Source: Corbicula japonica (lineage: Eukaryota; Mollusca; Bivalvia; Venerida; Cyrenidae). Taken from it: DNA of 64,000 nt. The position numbers and the translations under genes are program-made. Below the pieces are notes generated by a model, which made no database searches, was not told where the DNA came from, and was given only the letters and a program-made list of their open reading frames with translations. Shown piece by piece: positions 61,201-64,000 of this stretch (the first letter of the stretch is position 1; the number at the start of each line of letters is the position of its first letter). The stretch covers positions 3,472,001 through 3,536,000 of the forward strand of contig JAZAYU010000012.1 in assembly GCA_038501625.1 (NCBI GenBank), written 5' to 3'.

Positions 61201-63779
61201 AAATAATTAATACAATTTAACAAACAAATAAACTTGATAGACGCTGTGATATGGGGCACGTCACGGGAAAAGGTACCTTCGGACAGTTGACATCAATACT
61301 TGAAATGACATCATAAAGTTGAGCAGACGACATTGATTATTATGCATTTCACGGTAAAAATATCATTTTATTGTCAAAATGTGCAAGAAAAGCACTTGTT
61401 AGTTATGTAAAATTTATAGATAGTTGGAAGTTCTTTCTAAATATAGTAACAACTAAAATGTCACAAAATATGTCTGAAGGTACCTTTTCCCAAGGCGCGC
61501 CGCATATTTGAGGTAGTGTTCAATGACTAAATATATCCAACTTGTAATAATGTTTTCAAATTGAAACTGAAACATGATGTAACTGACCTCTGTCATCTTT
61601 TTTTTCTAAAACCTCGAAAAATTATTTTAGGTGAAATCCTTAAATAGCAAACATTTTTTTAAGGGAAATCCTAAAATATTGAAATAAAATATTTGTGTGT
61701 TAGTCTGACATTGGCAAAATGCAAAGACTAATTGGTGCATCAATGAATTGGTTAACAGAAAATACCTAGTCTACCAAAATGTGAGGGTTAAACACAAACA
61801 TCAATTCATATGAGTGTACATGTTGGGTTTATTAGACAGCAATTAATCAAAATTTACACGAAATTCCTTTTATAATGTCCTCTGTTCTGTTTCTCTAGAG
61901 CAAATATTTCTATAAAAATGTTACCTCTAAGTTCAGGTAATTTTATTACAACAATTTCACTCAATTTGCGTAGCCTGTATTTGTTATATGCATTTTTGTA
62001 AACATCTCATTTGTCTCGGCAATCCTAGGCAAAATTTGAGTACCCATGGCATATTTGTTAATATTTAATAAAGGTGATATTTTTTGACATTATGTCATTT
62101 TAAGGTATGACCTCAAATTTCCAAATGCAATTTCCATATGTGATATTTACCTTGGTTGGATAAGTCCACTGATGTCCATGTTTTTGAAATCCATCTTGCC
62201 CTTCATTCTCAGATCTACTGTTGCTGTTCCATTGACAGTCAAGTTCAAGGGGAACCCAGAACTTGTTGGGACAATGAAACTGCTGTCCAGGAACATTCCA
62301 GAGTGACTGAAAATTAATTTTTTTTTTATCAAGGTTATGTGTGAAAATCGATTAAATAAGTTATGGTAATCATTTTTGATGTTTTGTCCCTTTTTTTAAA
62401 AGCAGACTTGCTGTTTTTTCATTTCATATTCTCTGCAGCACAATGATGGCATGGCAGTATTTGTACATGTTGGATCAAACTGAGGATGCAATCAACCTGT
62501 TACTTCTTACATATGACTTTCATTGCTTGTTCATAGAGGATACAACATGAGTGATCATTTTATACATAAATTATTAAACAAGTCATCTTAATCGATATAA
62601 ATGAGGCTTTTTAACTTAATAGTCAAGATGTCAAAAAGTTATATGTTTGTGGATATTATTATTATAAGGGATTCTTAAGTTCCTTACAGAAGTTGATTGT
62701 TTGCCTGAAAAGGCCAGATGGCAAAACTAAGTCATTTTTAAAAAGCTTTGTTCTGATTGTTGACAACATAGGTGAATAGTGATTTAGCTTCTATATATAC
62801 ATGTAACTAATTGTATATAAAAATATATTAGGGTGTTAATAAAACAGCATAAATCTAGATCAACAGGCACATCACTGACCTCAGATCAGGATCTACACTG
62901 TTTGCTTTTTCAATCCATAAAGTTATTTCTAACCAAGAAGCAAATACTTTAGATCACGATCAGACAGCACTAGTTGTATAAAAGTCGTATTGATTGAGTT
63001 AACCCTTTCTTCCATAGATACACCTTCATTGCATAGGCAAACAGTTTAGATCCAGATCAGCGTGCTGTCTGATCAGGATCAAAACTGTTCGCTTTTTGAT
63101 TTGTAAGGATGTACCAGCTGATCTGGAACTACACTGGTTGCACATGCGTACAAATGCGTATATATGGAGGAAAGGGTTAAGTGTTAAATTCATGGTAAAC
63201 CACATTTTTGTGAGTTCTTAAAAACTTGGCATTAAATTTTCTTAAACATTAAATTTTATATACAGTTTTTAATGTCCTGACAGTTGATAAATTCTCCAAA
63301 ATTGAGCGCAACTGAATTTCTTCACAGGTAACAATACTTATTTTCTTTAACAATTTCCTTCATCGACACACCTTTATTGCATGGGCGAACAGTTTAGATC
63401 CAGATTAGCCGGCACATCCATGTCATCTGATCAGGATCTAAACTGTTTGCTTTTAGATTCATTAGGTTATTTCTGACCACAATGCAACCAGTGCAGATCC
63501 TGATCAGACAGCACATCCATGGATGTGCCGGCTGATCTGGATCTACAACTGTACACTTGTCGCATATGCGTAAAAATGCATATTTATGGAGGAAAGGGTT
63601 AAATTATTTTACCTGTAAGTGTAGTCATTGTCATCAGCAAGCTTGAGAAGCGTGTCCAGGATGTTCATGTTGGCTCCCAGGAGAAGATCGTTCATTCCAA
63701 TAAAGTTCATGTACCGCAGTTCATTACCAAACACTCGCATGTACATGGACCCTCTCAACTCTGCCATCTGTGCTGAGAA
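27924..63779 (-). CDS. large lipid transfer protein, apolipophorin / apoB-like, 3' part (21 exons)
   Basis: This is a secreted lipid-carrier apolipoprotein of the large lipid transfer protein superfamily (apolipophorin, apoB, vitellogenin). The 21 exons listed below join in frame at all 20 junctions into 3,710 residues plus TGA. The first visible exon (FSAQMAELRG...RVFGNELRYM) belongs to the region after the N-terminal lipid-transfer module, so signal peptide and module lie right of the window. The middle is beta-strand-rich repeats, mostly in one 7.2-kb exon. A helical segment and a C-terminal von Willebrand factor D domain follow. The VWD domain points to apolipophorin, since vertebrate apoB lacks it. 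The total length, allowing roughly 800-900 missing residues, would be nearer apoB-100 than insect apolipophorin (about 3,350). Vitellogenin is less likely because of the long beta repeats and the lack of a visible serine-rich phosvitin tract. Confidence 0.9.
28487..28693. mobile_element. piggyBac-like MITE (Y-X), left end shortened
   Basis: TTAA on both sides. About 20 bp are missing from the left outer arm. Confidence 0.86.
28791..28955. mobile_element. piggyBac-like MITE, X hairpin deleted
   Basis: A complete Y hairpin, then the spacer fused directly to the X end (atgcaataaaggtg). Confidence 0.85.
29144..29340 (-). CDS. lipoprotein exon 20 of the window (VWD domain, first half)
   Basis: Encodes GIASVSKGHKITTFDGYIYD, then NTCTYMLSRDYTDGNFSLIL, ending SVSINGD. 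HKITTFDG and CxYxLSRD are VWD-domain signatures. The donor is placed at gtaggt (phase 0) rather than gtttta 4 bases later, because only phase 0 joins the last exon in frame. Confidence 0.92.
29590..29695. repeat. degenerate right half of a GGTACC-type MITE
   Basis: Recognisable by the order cataataagccatgtcgtctg, a gattgttgacag segment and tttttcccatga. Confidence 0.55.
29703..29909. mobile_element. piggyBac-like two-hairpin MITE (Y-X), shortened
   Basis: The right hairpin stem is shortened (cctgatctggatc). TTAA on the right. Confidence 0.86.
30091..30408. repeat. 26-bp minisatellite, about 12 units
   Basis: The unit is about 26 bp: tttatttcaccagaatgcat plus tgtaaa. Units are very similar. 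The array is in the intron between exons 29,144-29,340 and 31,271-31,601. Confidence 0.9.
30634..31080 (-). repeat. dispersed repeat family C, minus-strand copy in a lipoprotein intron
   Basis: The reverse complement aligns with 18,350-18,789. The terminal hairpin is better preserved here, with a loop around gaagcccgaagggcttc. It lies in the intron between exons 31,271-31,601 and 29,144-29,340. Confidence 0.75.
31271..31601 (-). CDS. lipoprotein exon 19 of the window
   Basis: Encodes DNGLTLNGAVVSFIRDEIQR to PDFSGEWVPPFT. The segment GEIQMELYSVIPLQSLDSLP is like the hinge before the VWD domain in apolipophorins. The start is set at the acceptor gaacag because it gives the right phase, although the open frame extends further upstream. 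Donor gtaagt, phase 1. Confidence 0.88.
31700..31855. mobile_element. Harbinger-like hairpin MITE with CAG target duplication
   Basis: Nearly perfect palindrome of 156 bp with ends containing aaggttataaagctgag. CAG lies on both sides (31,697-31,699 and 31,856-31,858). A second copy is nested at 60,008-60,153, also with a 3-bp CTG duplication. A 3-bp CWG target is typical of some PIF/Harbinger elements. Confidence 0.8.
32108..32280. mobile_element. degenerate piggyBac-like MITE
   Basis: Both hairpins are recognisable but strongly diverged. The TTAA ends are not preserved. Confidence 0.6.
32518..32720. mobile_element. degenerate GGTACC-type MITE, one end lost
   Basis: Starts ggggcatttcacaggaaaag, followed by the family's internal order (gacatc, gagcagacga, aacaaatattttac). 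Confidence 0.6.
32735..32966 (-). repeat. dispersed 'atgcccccac' repeat, minus strand
   Basis: The reverse complement matches 11,459-11,710, including the gatgatcaagcaggatgtg core. Confidence 0.75.
33028..33134 (-). CDS. lipoprotein exon 18 of the window
   Basis: Encodes DKMKIPTNGLLGYMTSTPVP to HAVLNLIP. Acceptor atttcag, donor gtaagt, ends in phase 0. Confidence 0.88.
33507..33655. mobile_element. hairpin MITE (family D)
   Basis: Inverted arms gtttt(g)gcgggaac and gttcccgccaaaacag surround a short loop. The outer arms continue through a ctgtcacc segment to catgcatgag / tcgtgcaaga. Related copies are at 35,622-35,765 and 51,050-51,168. Confidence 0.75.
34028..34204. mobile_element. pogo/Tigger-like MITE with TA flanks
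   Basis: Ends CAGTCCAACCTGTCTTTAGC and the complement of gctaagacaggtttcactg. TA lies on both sides. Internal repeats of ggtggctg. Non-coding. Confidence 0.8.
34242..34497. mobile_element. GGTACC-type MITE with AAAT target duplication
   Basis: Full-length copy. Left end ggggcacgccacgggaaaag, right end its complement with small changes. AAAT on both sides. Confidence 0.85.
35140..35212 (-). CDS. lipoprotein exon 17 of the window (73 bp)
   Basis: Encodes IRDNQAELLPSLRQMVSQNV then NFLS. Acceptor gttttag, donor gtattg, ends in phase 1, which the next exon completes as Asp. Confidence 0.85.
35622..35765. mobile_element. hairpin MITE (family D), diverged
   Basis: Shares gtatcttgcat...gaaaaatctgtca...gaactgttttgg with 33,507-33,655. 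It directly abuts the next TA-flanked MITE. Confidence 0.65.
35768..35974. mobile_element. mariner-type MITE with TA flanks
   Basis: Inverted ends ctgt(t/g)gtatcatt...ttcgc, TA on both sides, interior with repeated 'ttcgcg'. A diverged relative ends near 53,743. Confidence 0.7.
35985..36130. mobile_element. piggyBac-like MITE fragment, strongly diverged
   Basis: Carries cgtagatccagatcagcc and matching gatctaca stems only. Confidence 0.5.
36300..36412. mobile_element. piggyBac-like MITE fragment
   Basis: Carries the right hairpin (catggatgtgctggctgatc) and part of the left. Ends not found. Confidence 0.55.
36562..36619 (-). CDS. lipoprotein exon 16 of the window (58 bp)
   Basis: A small exon encoding RDYSDLILNGRLDNMITAMK. 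It was found by phase and splice signals (acceptor acttcag, donor gtactg) because it is too short for a frame search. It continues the helical region. Confidence 0.85.
36711..36943. mobile_element. piggyBac-like two-hairpin MITE (Y-X)
   Basis: Full-length copy with TTAA on both sides. Confidence 0.88.
36992..37225. mobile_element. piggyBac-like two-hairpin MITE (X-Y)
   Basis: Full-length copy with TTAA on both sides. It lies 48 bp from the preceding copy in the opposite orientation. Confidence 0.88.
37613..38090. mobile_element. palindromic-ended MITE ('attggcggt' type)
   Basis: Inverted ends of type actgtata...atattggc and its complement, with repeated 'attggc(a/g)gtgt' motifs inside. The boundaries are approximate. 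It ends about 10 bases before the exon at 38,100. Confidence 0.55.
38100..38356 (-). CDS. lipoprotein exon 15 of the window (helical)
   Basis: Encodes AYRANKMADYRRRLHAAAQK to QQLNEYLATS. The composition changes from beta to strongly helical with many charged heptad-like stretches, as in the amphipathic helical region near the C-terminus of apoB-type proteins. Acceptor tttttcag, donor gtaggt, phase 2. Confidence 0.9.
38801..38852. repeat. 14-bp tandem repeat, nearly four units
   Basis: The unit is acaaaacatccatt. Confidence 0.85.
38942..38985. mobile_element. piggyBac-like MITE end fragment
   Basis: Only the Y end (ggtcgcacatgcgtaaaaat to ggaggaaatgg) followed by TTAA. Confidence 0.7.
39105..39289 (-). 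CDS. lipoprotein exon 14 of the window
   Basis: Encodes DNPRNELHISARYVNSSAIA to WRPEIMNDLQ. Acceptor atttgtag, donor gtacac, ends in phase 0. NSS is a possible N-glycosylation site. Confidence 0.88.
39607..39772 (-). CDS. lipoprotein exon 13 of the window
   Basis: Encodes LQSPIKLISISGSVQTNEQF to EVVHNYDL. Acceptor ttgacag, donor gtaaga, ends in phase 1. Confidence 0.88.
40150..40333 (-). CDS. lipoprotein exon 12 of the window
   Basis: Encodes SFIFGVSHPYSTIGINVKSH to RKSLSFE. Acceptor atttcag, donor gtaagt, ends in phase 0. Confidence 0.9.
40392..40643. mobile_element. GGTACC-type MITE with AAAT target duplication
   Basis: Full-length copy with ends ggggcgcgccatgggaaaag and complement. AAAT on both sides. 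Confidence 0.85.
41181..41332 (-). CDS. lipoprotein exon 11 of the window
   Basis: Encodes NIKVSSQIALNQGRVIFDGK to IAPTGSHNY. Acceptor atttcag, donor gtgaga, ends in phase 2. The true frame differs from the longest open frame nearby, and only this frame joins both neighbours. Confidence 0.88.
41365..41588. mobile_element. piggyBac-like two-hairpin MITE (Y-X)
   Basis: TTAA on both sides. The right end is mutated to gcc, and the first hairpin lacks part of the loop. Confidence 0.86.
41720..41968. mobile_element. GGTACC-type MITE with ATTT target duplication
   Basis: Full-length copy in the opposite orientation to 40,392-40,643. ATTT on both sides. Confidence 0.83.
42060..42413. repeat. degenerate GGTACC-type MITE-like segment
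   Basis: Ends near tttagg-aaaag and ttttcccatggcgtgcc with family-like interior motifs. Boundaries uncertain. Confidence 0.45.
42446..42680. mobile_element. piggyBac-like two-hairpin MITE (X-Y)
   Basis: Full-length copy with TTAA on both sides, 130 bp from the 3' end of the giant exon. Confidence 0.88.
42811..50043 (-). CDS. lipoprotein giant exon (7,233 bp, 2,411 codons)
   Basis: One uninterrupted coding exon, phase 0 at both ends (acceptor attttcag, donor gtaagg), from DLSVMMKGAHSHDG to VVMPSLGK. It is low in cysteine and rich in alternating polar and non-polar residues, as in the lipid-binding beta sheets of apoB and apolipophorin. Recurrent pieces are WDP/WNP (FSWDPSDF, LQWDPKKK, AKWNPQRE) and HPERHF. 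Toward the 3' part there is a repeat of about 55 residues starting TPF or SPF, with HxG about 14 residues later (clearest at 43,440-44,640). Human APOB also has a giant exon (exon 26, about 7.6 kb) for the same protein region. Opposite-strand frames inside it are shadows. Confidence 0.95.
50132..50318. mobile_element. piggyBac-like MITE (Y-X), right hairpin shortened
   Basis: The right end is reduced to tatctatggagg after the inner X arm. Confidence 0.82.
50538..50717. mobile_element. piggyBac-like MITE, left outer arm deleted
   Basis: TTAA and ccctttcctcc join directly to the inner part of the first hairpin. The right Y hairpin is complete. Confidence 0.83.
50975..51035. repeat. GGTACC-type MITE end fragment
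   Basis: Carries gattgatgtcagctg and gttttcccatgacaagcc only. Confidence 0.5.
51050..51168. mobile_element. hairpin MITE (family D), joined to a piggyBac-like MITE half
   Basis: Nearly identical to 33,507-33,620, then replaced after ggtgacagac by piggyBac-like MITE sequence. Confidence 0.8.
51169..51276. mobile_element. half piggyBac-like MITE in a chimera
   Basis: Joins an X-arm start (actttattgcatgtgcgaac) directly to a Y-type right hairpin ending gaaagggttaa. It has no left TTAA end. Confidence 0.8.
51430..51960. repeat. tandem 'ggcataactcc...gtgaccttgac' units (about 160 bp)
   Basis: About three diverged units with shared caaagttatag, gtcaaaatccaagtac and aaatgtgaccttgac motifs. The array ends in a gacagacagacggatgga tail. 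It is related in style to the array at 10,560-11,300. Confidence 0.65.
52611..52796. mobile_element. palindromic MITE with TA flanks
   Basis: Inverted ends accgtcattgt(c)(t/c)gaatat, ending at TA on both sides. The interior has partial symmetry around gcggctaaagcac. Confidence 0.75.
52892..53111 (-). CDS. lipoprotein exon 9 of the window
   Basis: Encodes MNFESSKYPNVNFKLMSNID to DIQTRLRFPEL, with charged alternating sequence. Acceptor atttcag, donor gtaggt, ends in phase 0. It directly precedes the giant exon. Confidence 0.9.
53179..53220. mobile_element. piggyBac-like MITE left-end fragment
   Basis: TTAA and ccctttcc through tgcatgtgccacca, cut off where the palindromic flank at 53,221 begins. 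Confidence 0.7.
53221..53523. mobile_element. short palindrome split by a piggyBac-like MITE
   Basis: gatttcaaaagtgaccacac (left) and its complement (right, ending near 53,523) form a 70-bp palindrome whose centre is TTAA. The MITE 53,256-53,488 is inserted at that TTAA. Confidence 0.82.
53256..53488. mobile_element. piggyBac-like MITE with two X outer arms
   Basis: TTAA on both sides. The outer arms are both X with a longer perfect end repeat (cctgcatagacaca). The first hairpin has a Y inner arm. Confidence 0.87.
54651..54888 (-). CDS. lipoprotein exon 8 of the window
   Basis: Encodes GKVMQVDKRRRVLYNTKIDF to SSSLTKAKAS. Acceptor tttacag, donor gtaagt, phase 2 at the end. The basic KRRR run is a possible processing or surface-binding patch, but it is not a clear furin RX(K/R)R-and-break site. 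Confidence 0.9.
55047..55681. mobile_element. 635-bp palindromic-ended element with TA flanks
   Basis: Inverted ends ccgtaaattgggatattttg and complement, TA on both sides, with 'attttggcc' repeated near both ends. The interior is AT-rich and has no frame. Outside the TA the flanks repeat directly (attcatgtgcaaa(a/g)t(a/g)gaataata). Confidence 0.78.
55828..56469. repeat. 32-bp minisatellite of about 20 units abutting an exon
   Basis: The unit is agtaccaagtaagtccccag plus aatgcctagaac. On the minus strand every unit carries ggtactgttctaggc, the same sequence as the 5' splice site of exon 56,470-56,727, where the array begins. Confidence 0.93.
56470..56727 (-). CDS. lipoprotein exon 7 of the window
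   Basis: Encodes ATIHNKPVLMGLEGSVEVAK to VEKKVTLK. Acceptor ttattcag. Its donor GTACTG lies at the first unit of a 32-bp minisatellite that repeats this donor sequence about 20 times into the intron. Confidence 0.9.
56948..57205 (-). CDS. lipoprotein exon 6 of the window
   Basis: Encodes GAVTLDKNNYGLSGKMNVDG to SGVLKSLVTAK. Acceptor atttcag, phase 1 at both sides. It has the same length (258 nt) and phase as the next exon, and both encode a similar beta-strand pattern, so they may be old exon duplicates. Confidence 0.9.
57591..57766. mobile_element. pogo/Tigger-like MITE with TA flanks
   Basis: Left end CAGTGAAACCTCTCTATAAC, right end ggtgttttaccg, TA on both sides. The interior repeats 'tgtccttaat'. 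Confidence 0.75.
57775..57942. mobile_element. degenerate piggyBac-like MITE
   Basis: Carries acatgtgagaccagtgta, catgtgcctgctgatct-like stems and a final aaagggttaa. Confidence 0.55.
58567..58714 (-). CDS. lipoprotein exon 5 of the window
   Basis: Encodes NKDSNIVRLAFDTPGSRIDR to WKKANLQ. Acceptor ctttcag, donor gtacag one base into the next Gly codon. Confidence 0.88.
58935..59050 (-). mobile_element. tRNA-derived SINE fragment
   Basis: On the minus strand, ctatctcagttggttgtgtc resembles a pol III A box, and gcgggttagctcc about 50 bp later resembles a B box. It is short and diverged. A tRNA gene is ruled out by the lack of a cloverleaf. Confidence 0.5.
59154..59415 (-). CDS. lipoprotein exon 4 of the window
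   Basis: Encodes SSFFTIHRDTEREQKMITDN, then a Cys-containing TYCSPKRL and ELCAEVSYP segment, to MEARSVH. The two cysteines could pair. Acceptor ttttcag, donor gtaagt; it ends on a codon boundary. Confidence 0.9.
59459..59692. mobile_element. piggyBac-like two-hairpin MITE (X-Y), first of three in a row
   Basis: Full-length copy. Its right TTAA is the left TTAA of the next element. Confidence 0.88.
59697..59932. mobile_element. piggyBac-like MITE, diverged, second of three
   Basis: Full-length by position but strongly diverged, so it is older than its neighbours. Confidence 0.75.
59939..60312. mobile_element. piggyBac-like MITE (X-Y), third of three, with nested hairpin
   Basis: Full-length copy. 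Its first hairpin is split by the Harbinger-like MITE at 60,008-60,153. Confidence 0.87.
60008..60153. mobile_element. Harbinger-like hairpin MITE nested in a piggyBac-like MITE
   Basis: A 146-bp near-perfect palindrome flanked by CTG at 60,005-60,007 and 60,154-60,156. Removing it with one CTG restores the host MITE stem (gccatctgatcagg). Confidence 0.88.
60367..60505. mobile_element. Harbinger-like hairpin MITE, degenerate
   Basis: Same order as 60,008-60,153 (gattataaaactga, gtctcaaatctcaagcatct, gagatttaagac) with many changes. Confidence 0.65.
60769..60951 (-). CDS. lipoprotein exon 3 of the window
   Basis: Encodes SAAIDVSSMMSVDAFVTKSG to PEPRMEIIDV. Acceptor atttcag, donor gtaagt, phase 2 at both sides. 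Short alternating beta-type sequence. Confidence 0.9.
61253..61503. mobile_element. GGTACC-type MITE with ATAT target duplication
   Basis: Full-length copy. ATAT on both sides. Confidence 0.83.
61504..62150. other. lipoprotein intron remainder
   Basis: AT-rich. I recognise nothing in it. Confidence 0.6.
62151..62306 (-). CDS. lipoprotein exon 2 of the window
   Basis: Encodes SHSGMFLDSSFIVPTSSG, then a beta-rich stretch to SGLIQP. Acceptor attttcag, donor gtaaat, phase 2 at both sides. Confidence 0.9.
62846..62960. mobile_element. piggyBac-like MITE fragment
   Basis: Diverged left hairpin and spacer (aaagttatttctaaccaag). The ends are lost. Confidence 0.6.
63003..63176. mobile_element. piggyBac-like MITE (X-Y), internally deleted
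   Basis: TTAA on both sides. The spacer and most of the inner Y arm are missing. Confidence 0.85.
63351..63598. mobile_element. piggyBac-like two-hairpin MITE (X-Y)
   Basis: Nearly full-length copy with TTAA on both sides. It ends 14 bp from an exon's donor side (exon 63,613-63,779). Confidence 0.87.
63613..63779 (-). CDS. lipoprotein exon 1 of the window
   Basis: Residues 1-56 of the visible protein, from FSAQMAELRGSMYMRVFGNE to DDNDYTY. Acceptor tatcag, donor gtaaaa, ending in phase 2. Three further partial copies of its 5' end and acceptor lie to the right in a 97-bp tandem array. This copy is chosen because only it continues into a full exon with a donor. Confidence 0.88.
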
Positions 63780-64000
63780 CTGATAAAAACATTAAAATAA
63801 AGTTCATGTACCACAGTTTATTACTTAACACTCGCATGTACATGGACCCTCTCAACTCTGTCATCTTTGCTGAGAACTGACAAAAACATTACAACAACGT
63901 TCATGTACCACAGTTTATCACTAACACTCCCATGTACATGGACCCTCTCAACTCTGCGATCTATGCTGAGAACTGACAAAAACATTACAATAAAGTTCAT
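63701..64000. repeat. 97-bp tandem array made of an exon 5' end and its 3' splice site
   Basis: Three units start at about 63,701, 63,798 and 63,895, and a fourth begins at 63,991. Each holds, on the minus strand, the acceptor region and about the first 79 bases of exon 63,613-63,779. The right-hand units are diverged and are not followed by the rest of the exon. The array continues beyond the window. Confidence 0.92.

Overview
The window looks like nuclear DNA of an invertebrate animal, most likely a bivalve mollusc. The basis is small exons with GT-AG introns, metazoan-only gene families, AT-rich non-coding DNA, and a very high load of short palindromic DNA transposons together with 'gggcataact' and 'atgcccccac' interspersed repeats of a kind I associate with bivalves. 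The species cannot be named from the sequence. There is no bacterial-type gene, CRISPR array or RNA gene.

Layout: (1) 1-27,036, plus strand: the 3' part of a Src-family tyrosine kinase gene, present twice. Copy A (1-12,151) enters from the left edge and shows only the last two coding exons. Copy B (from 13,422) has the last four coding exons, from the VAVK lysine to the C-terminal tail. Shared DNA runs from 1 to 12,151 in copy A and from 16,240 to about 27,178 in copy B. The shared exons encode identical protein and differ at seven synonymous sites only. A 1,270-bp Tigger/pogo-like element lies exactly at the copy junction, and a 1,080-bp foldback element with an 8-bp target duplication is in copy A only. 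(2) 27,924-63,779, minus strand, convergent with the kinase: the 3' 21 coding exons (3,710 codons plus stop) of a large lipid transfer protein of the apolipophorin/apoB type. It has an uninterrupted 7,233-bp exon and a C-terminal von Willebrand factor D domain. Its N-terminal lipid-transfer module lies beyond the right edge. All 20 exon junctions agree in phase.

Introns and intergenic DNA are dominated by repeats. The main one is a 220-250 bp MITE flanked by TTAA with CCCTTTCC ends (piggyBac-like). It is built of two hairpins and has about 33 near-complete copies and about 11 fragments here, roughly an eighth of the window. Other families are a GGTACC-ended MITE with 4-bp all-A/T target duplications, a Harbinger-like MITE with 3-bp CTG/CAG duplications, several TA-flanked mariner/pogo-type MITEs, a tRNA-type SINE piece, and tandem arrays. 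Two of the tandem arrays copy splice-site regions of the lipoprotein gene: a 32-bp minisatellite repeats a 5' splice site, and a 97-bp array repeats an exon start with its 3' splice site.

The two genes are not obviously linked in function: one is a cytoplasmic signalling kinase, the other a secreted lipid carrier. The strongest leads are the origin of the kinase duplication (true exon-cassette duplication or uncollapsed haplotype), the two-hairpin MITE with reshuffled arms, and the splice-site-bearing tandem arrays.
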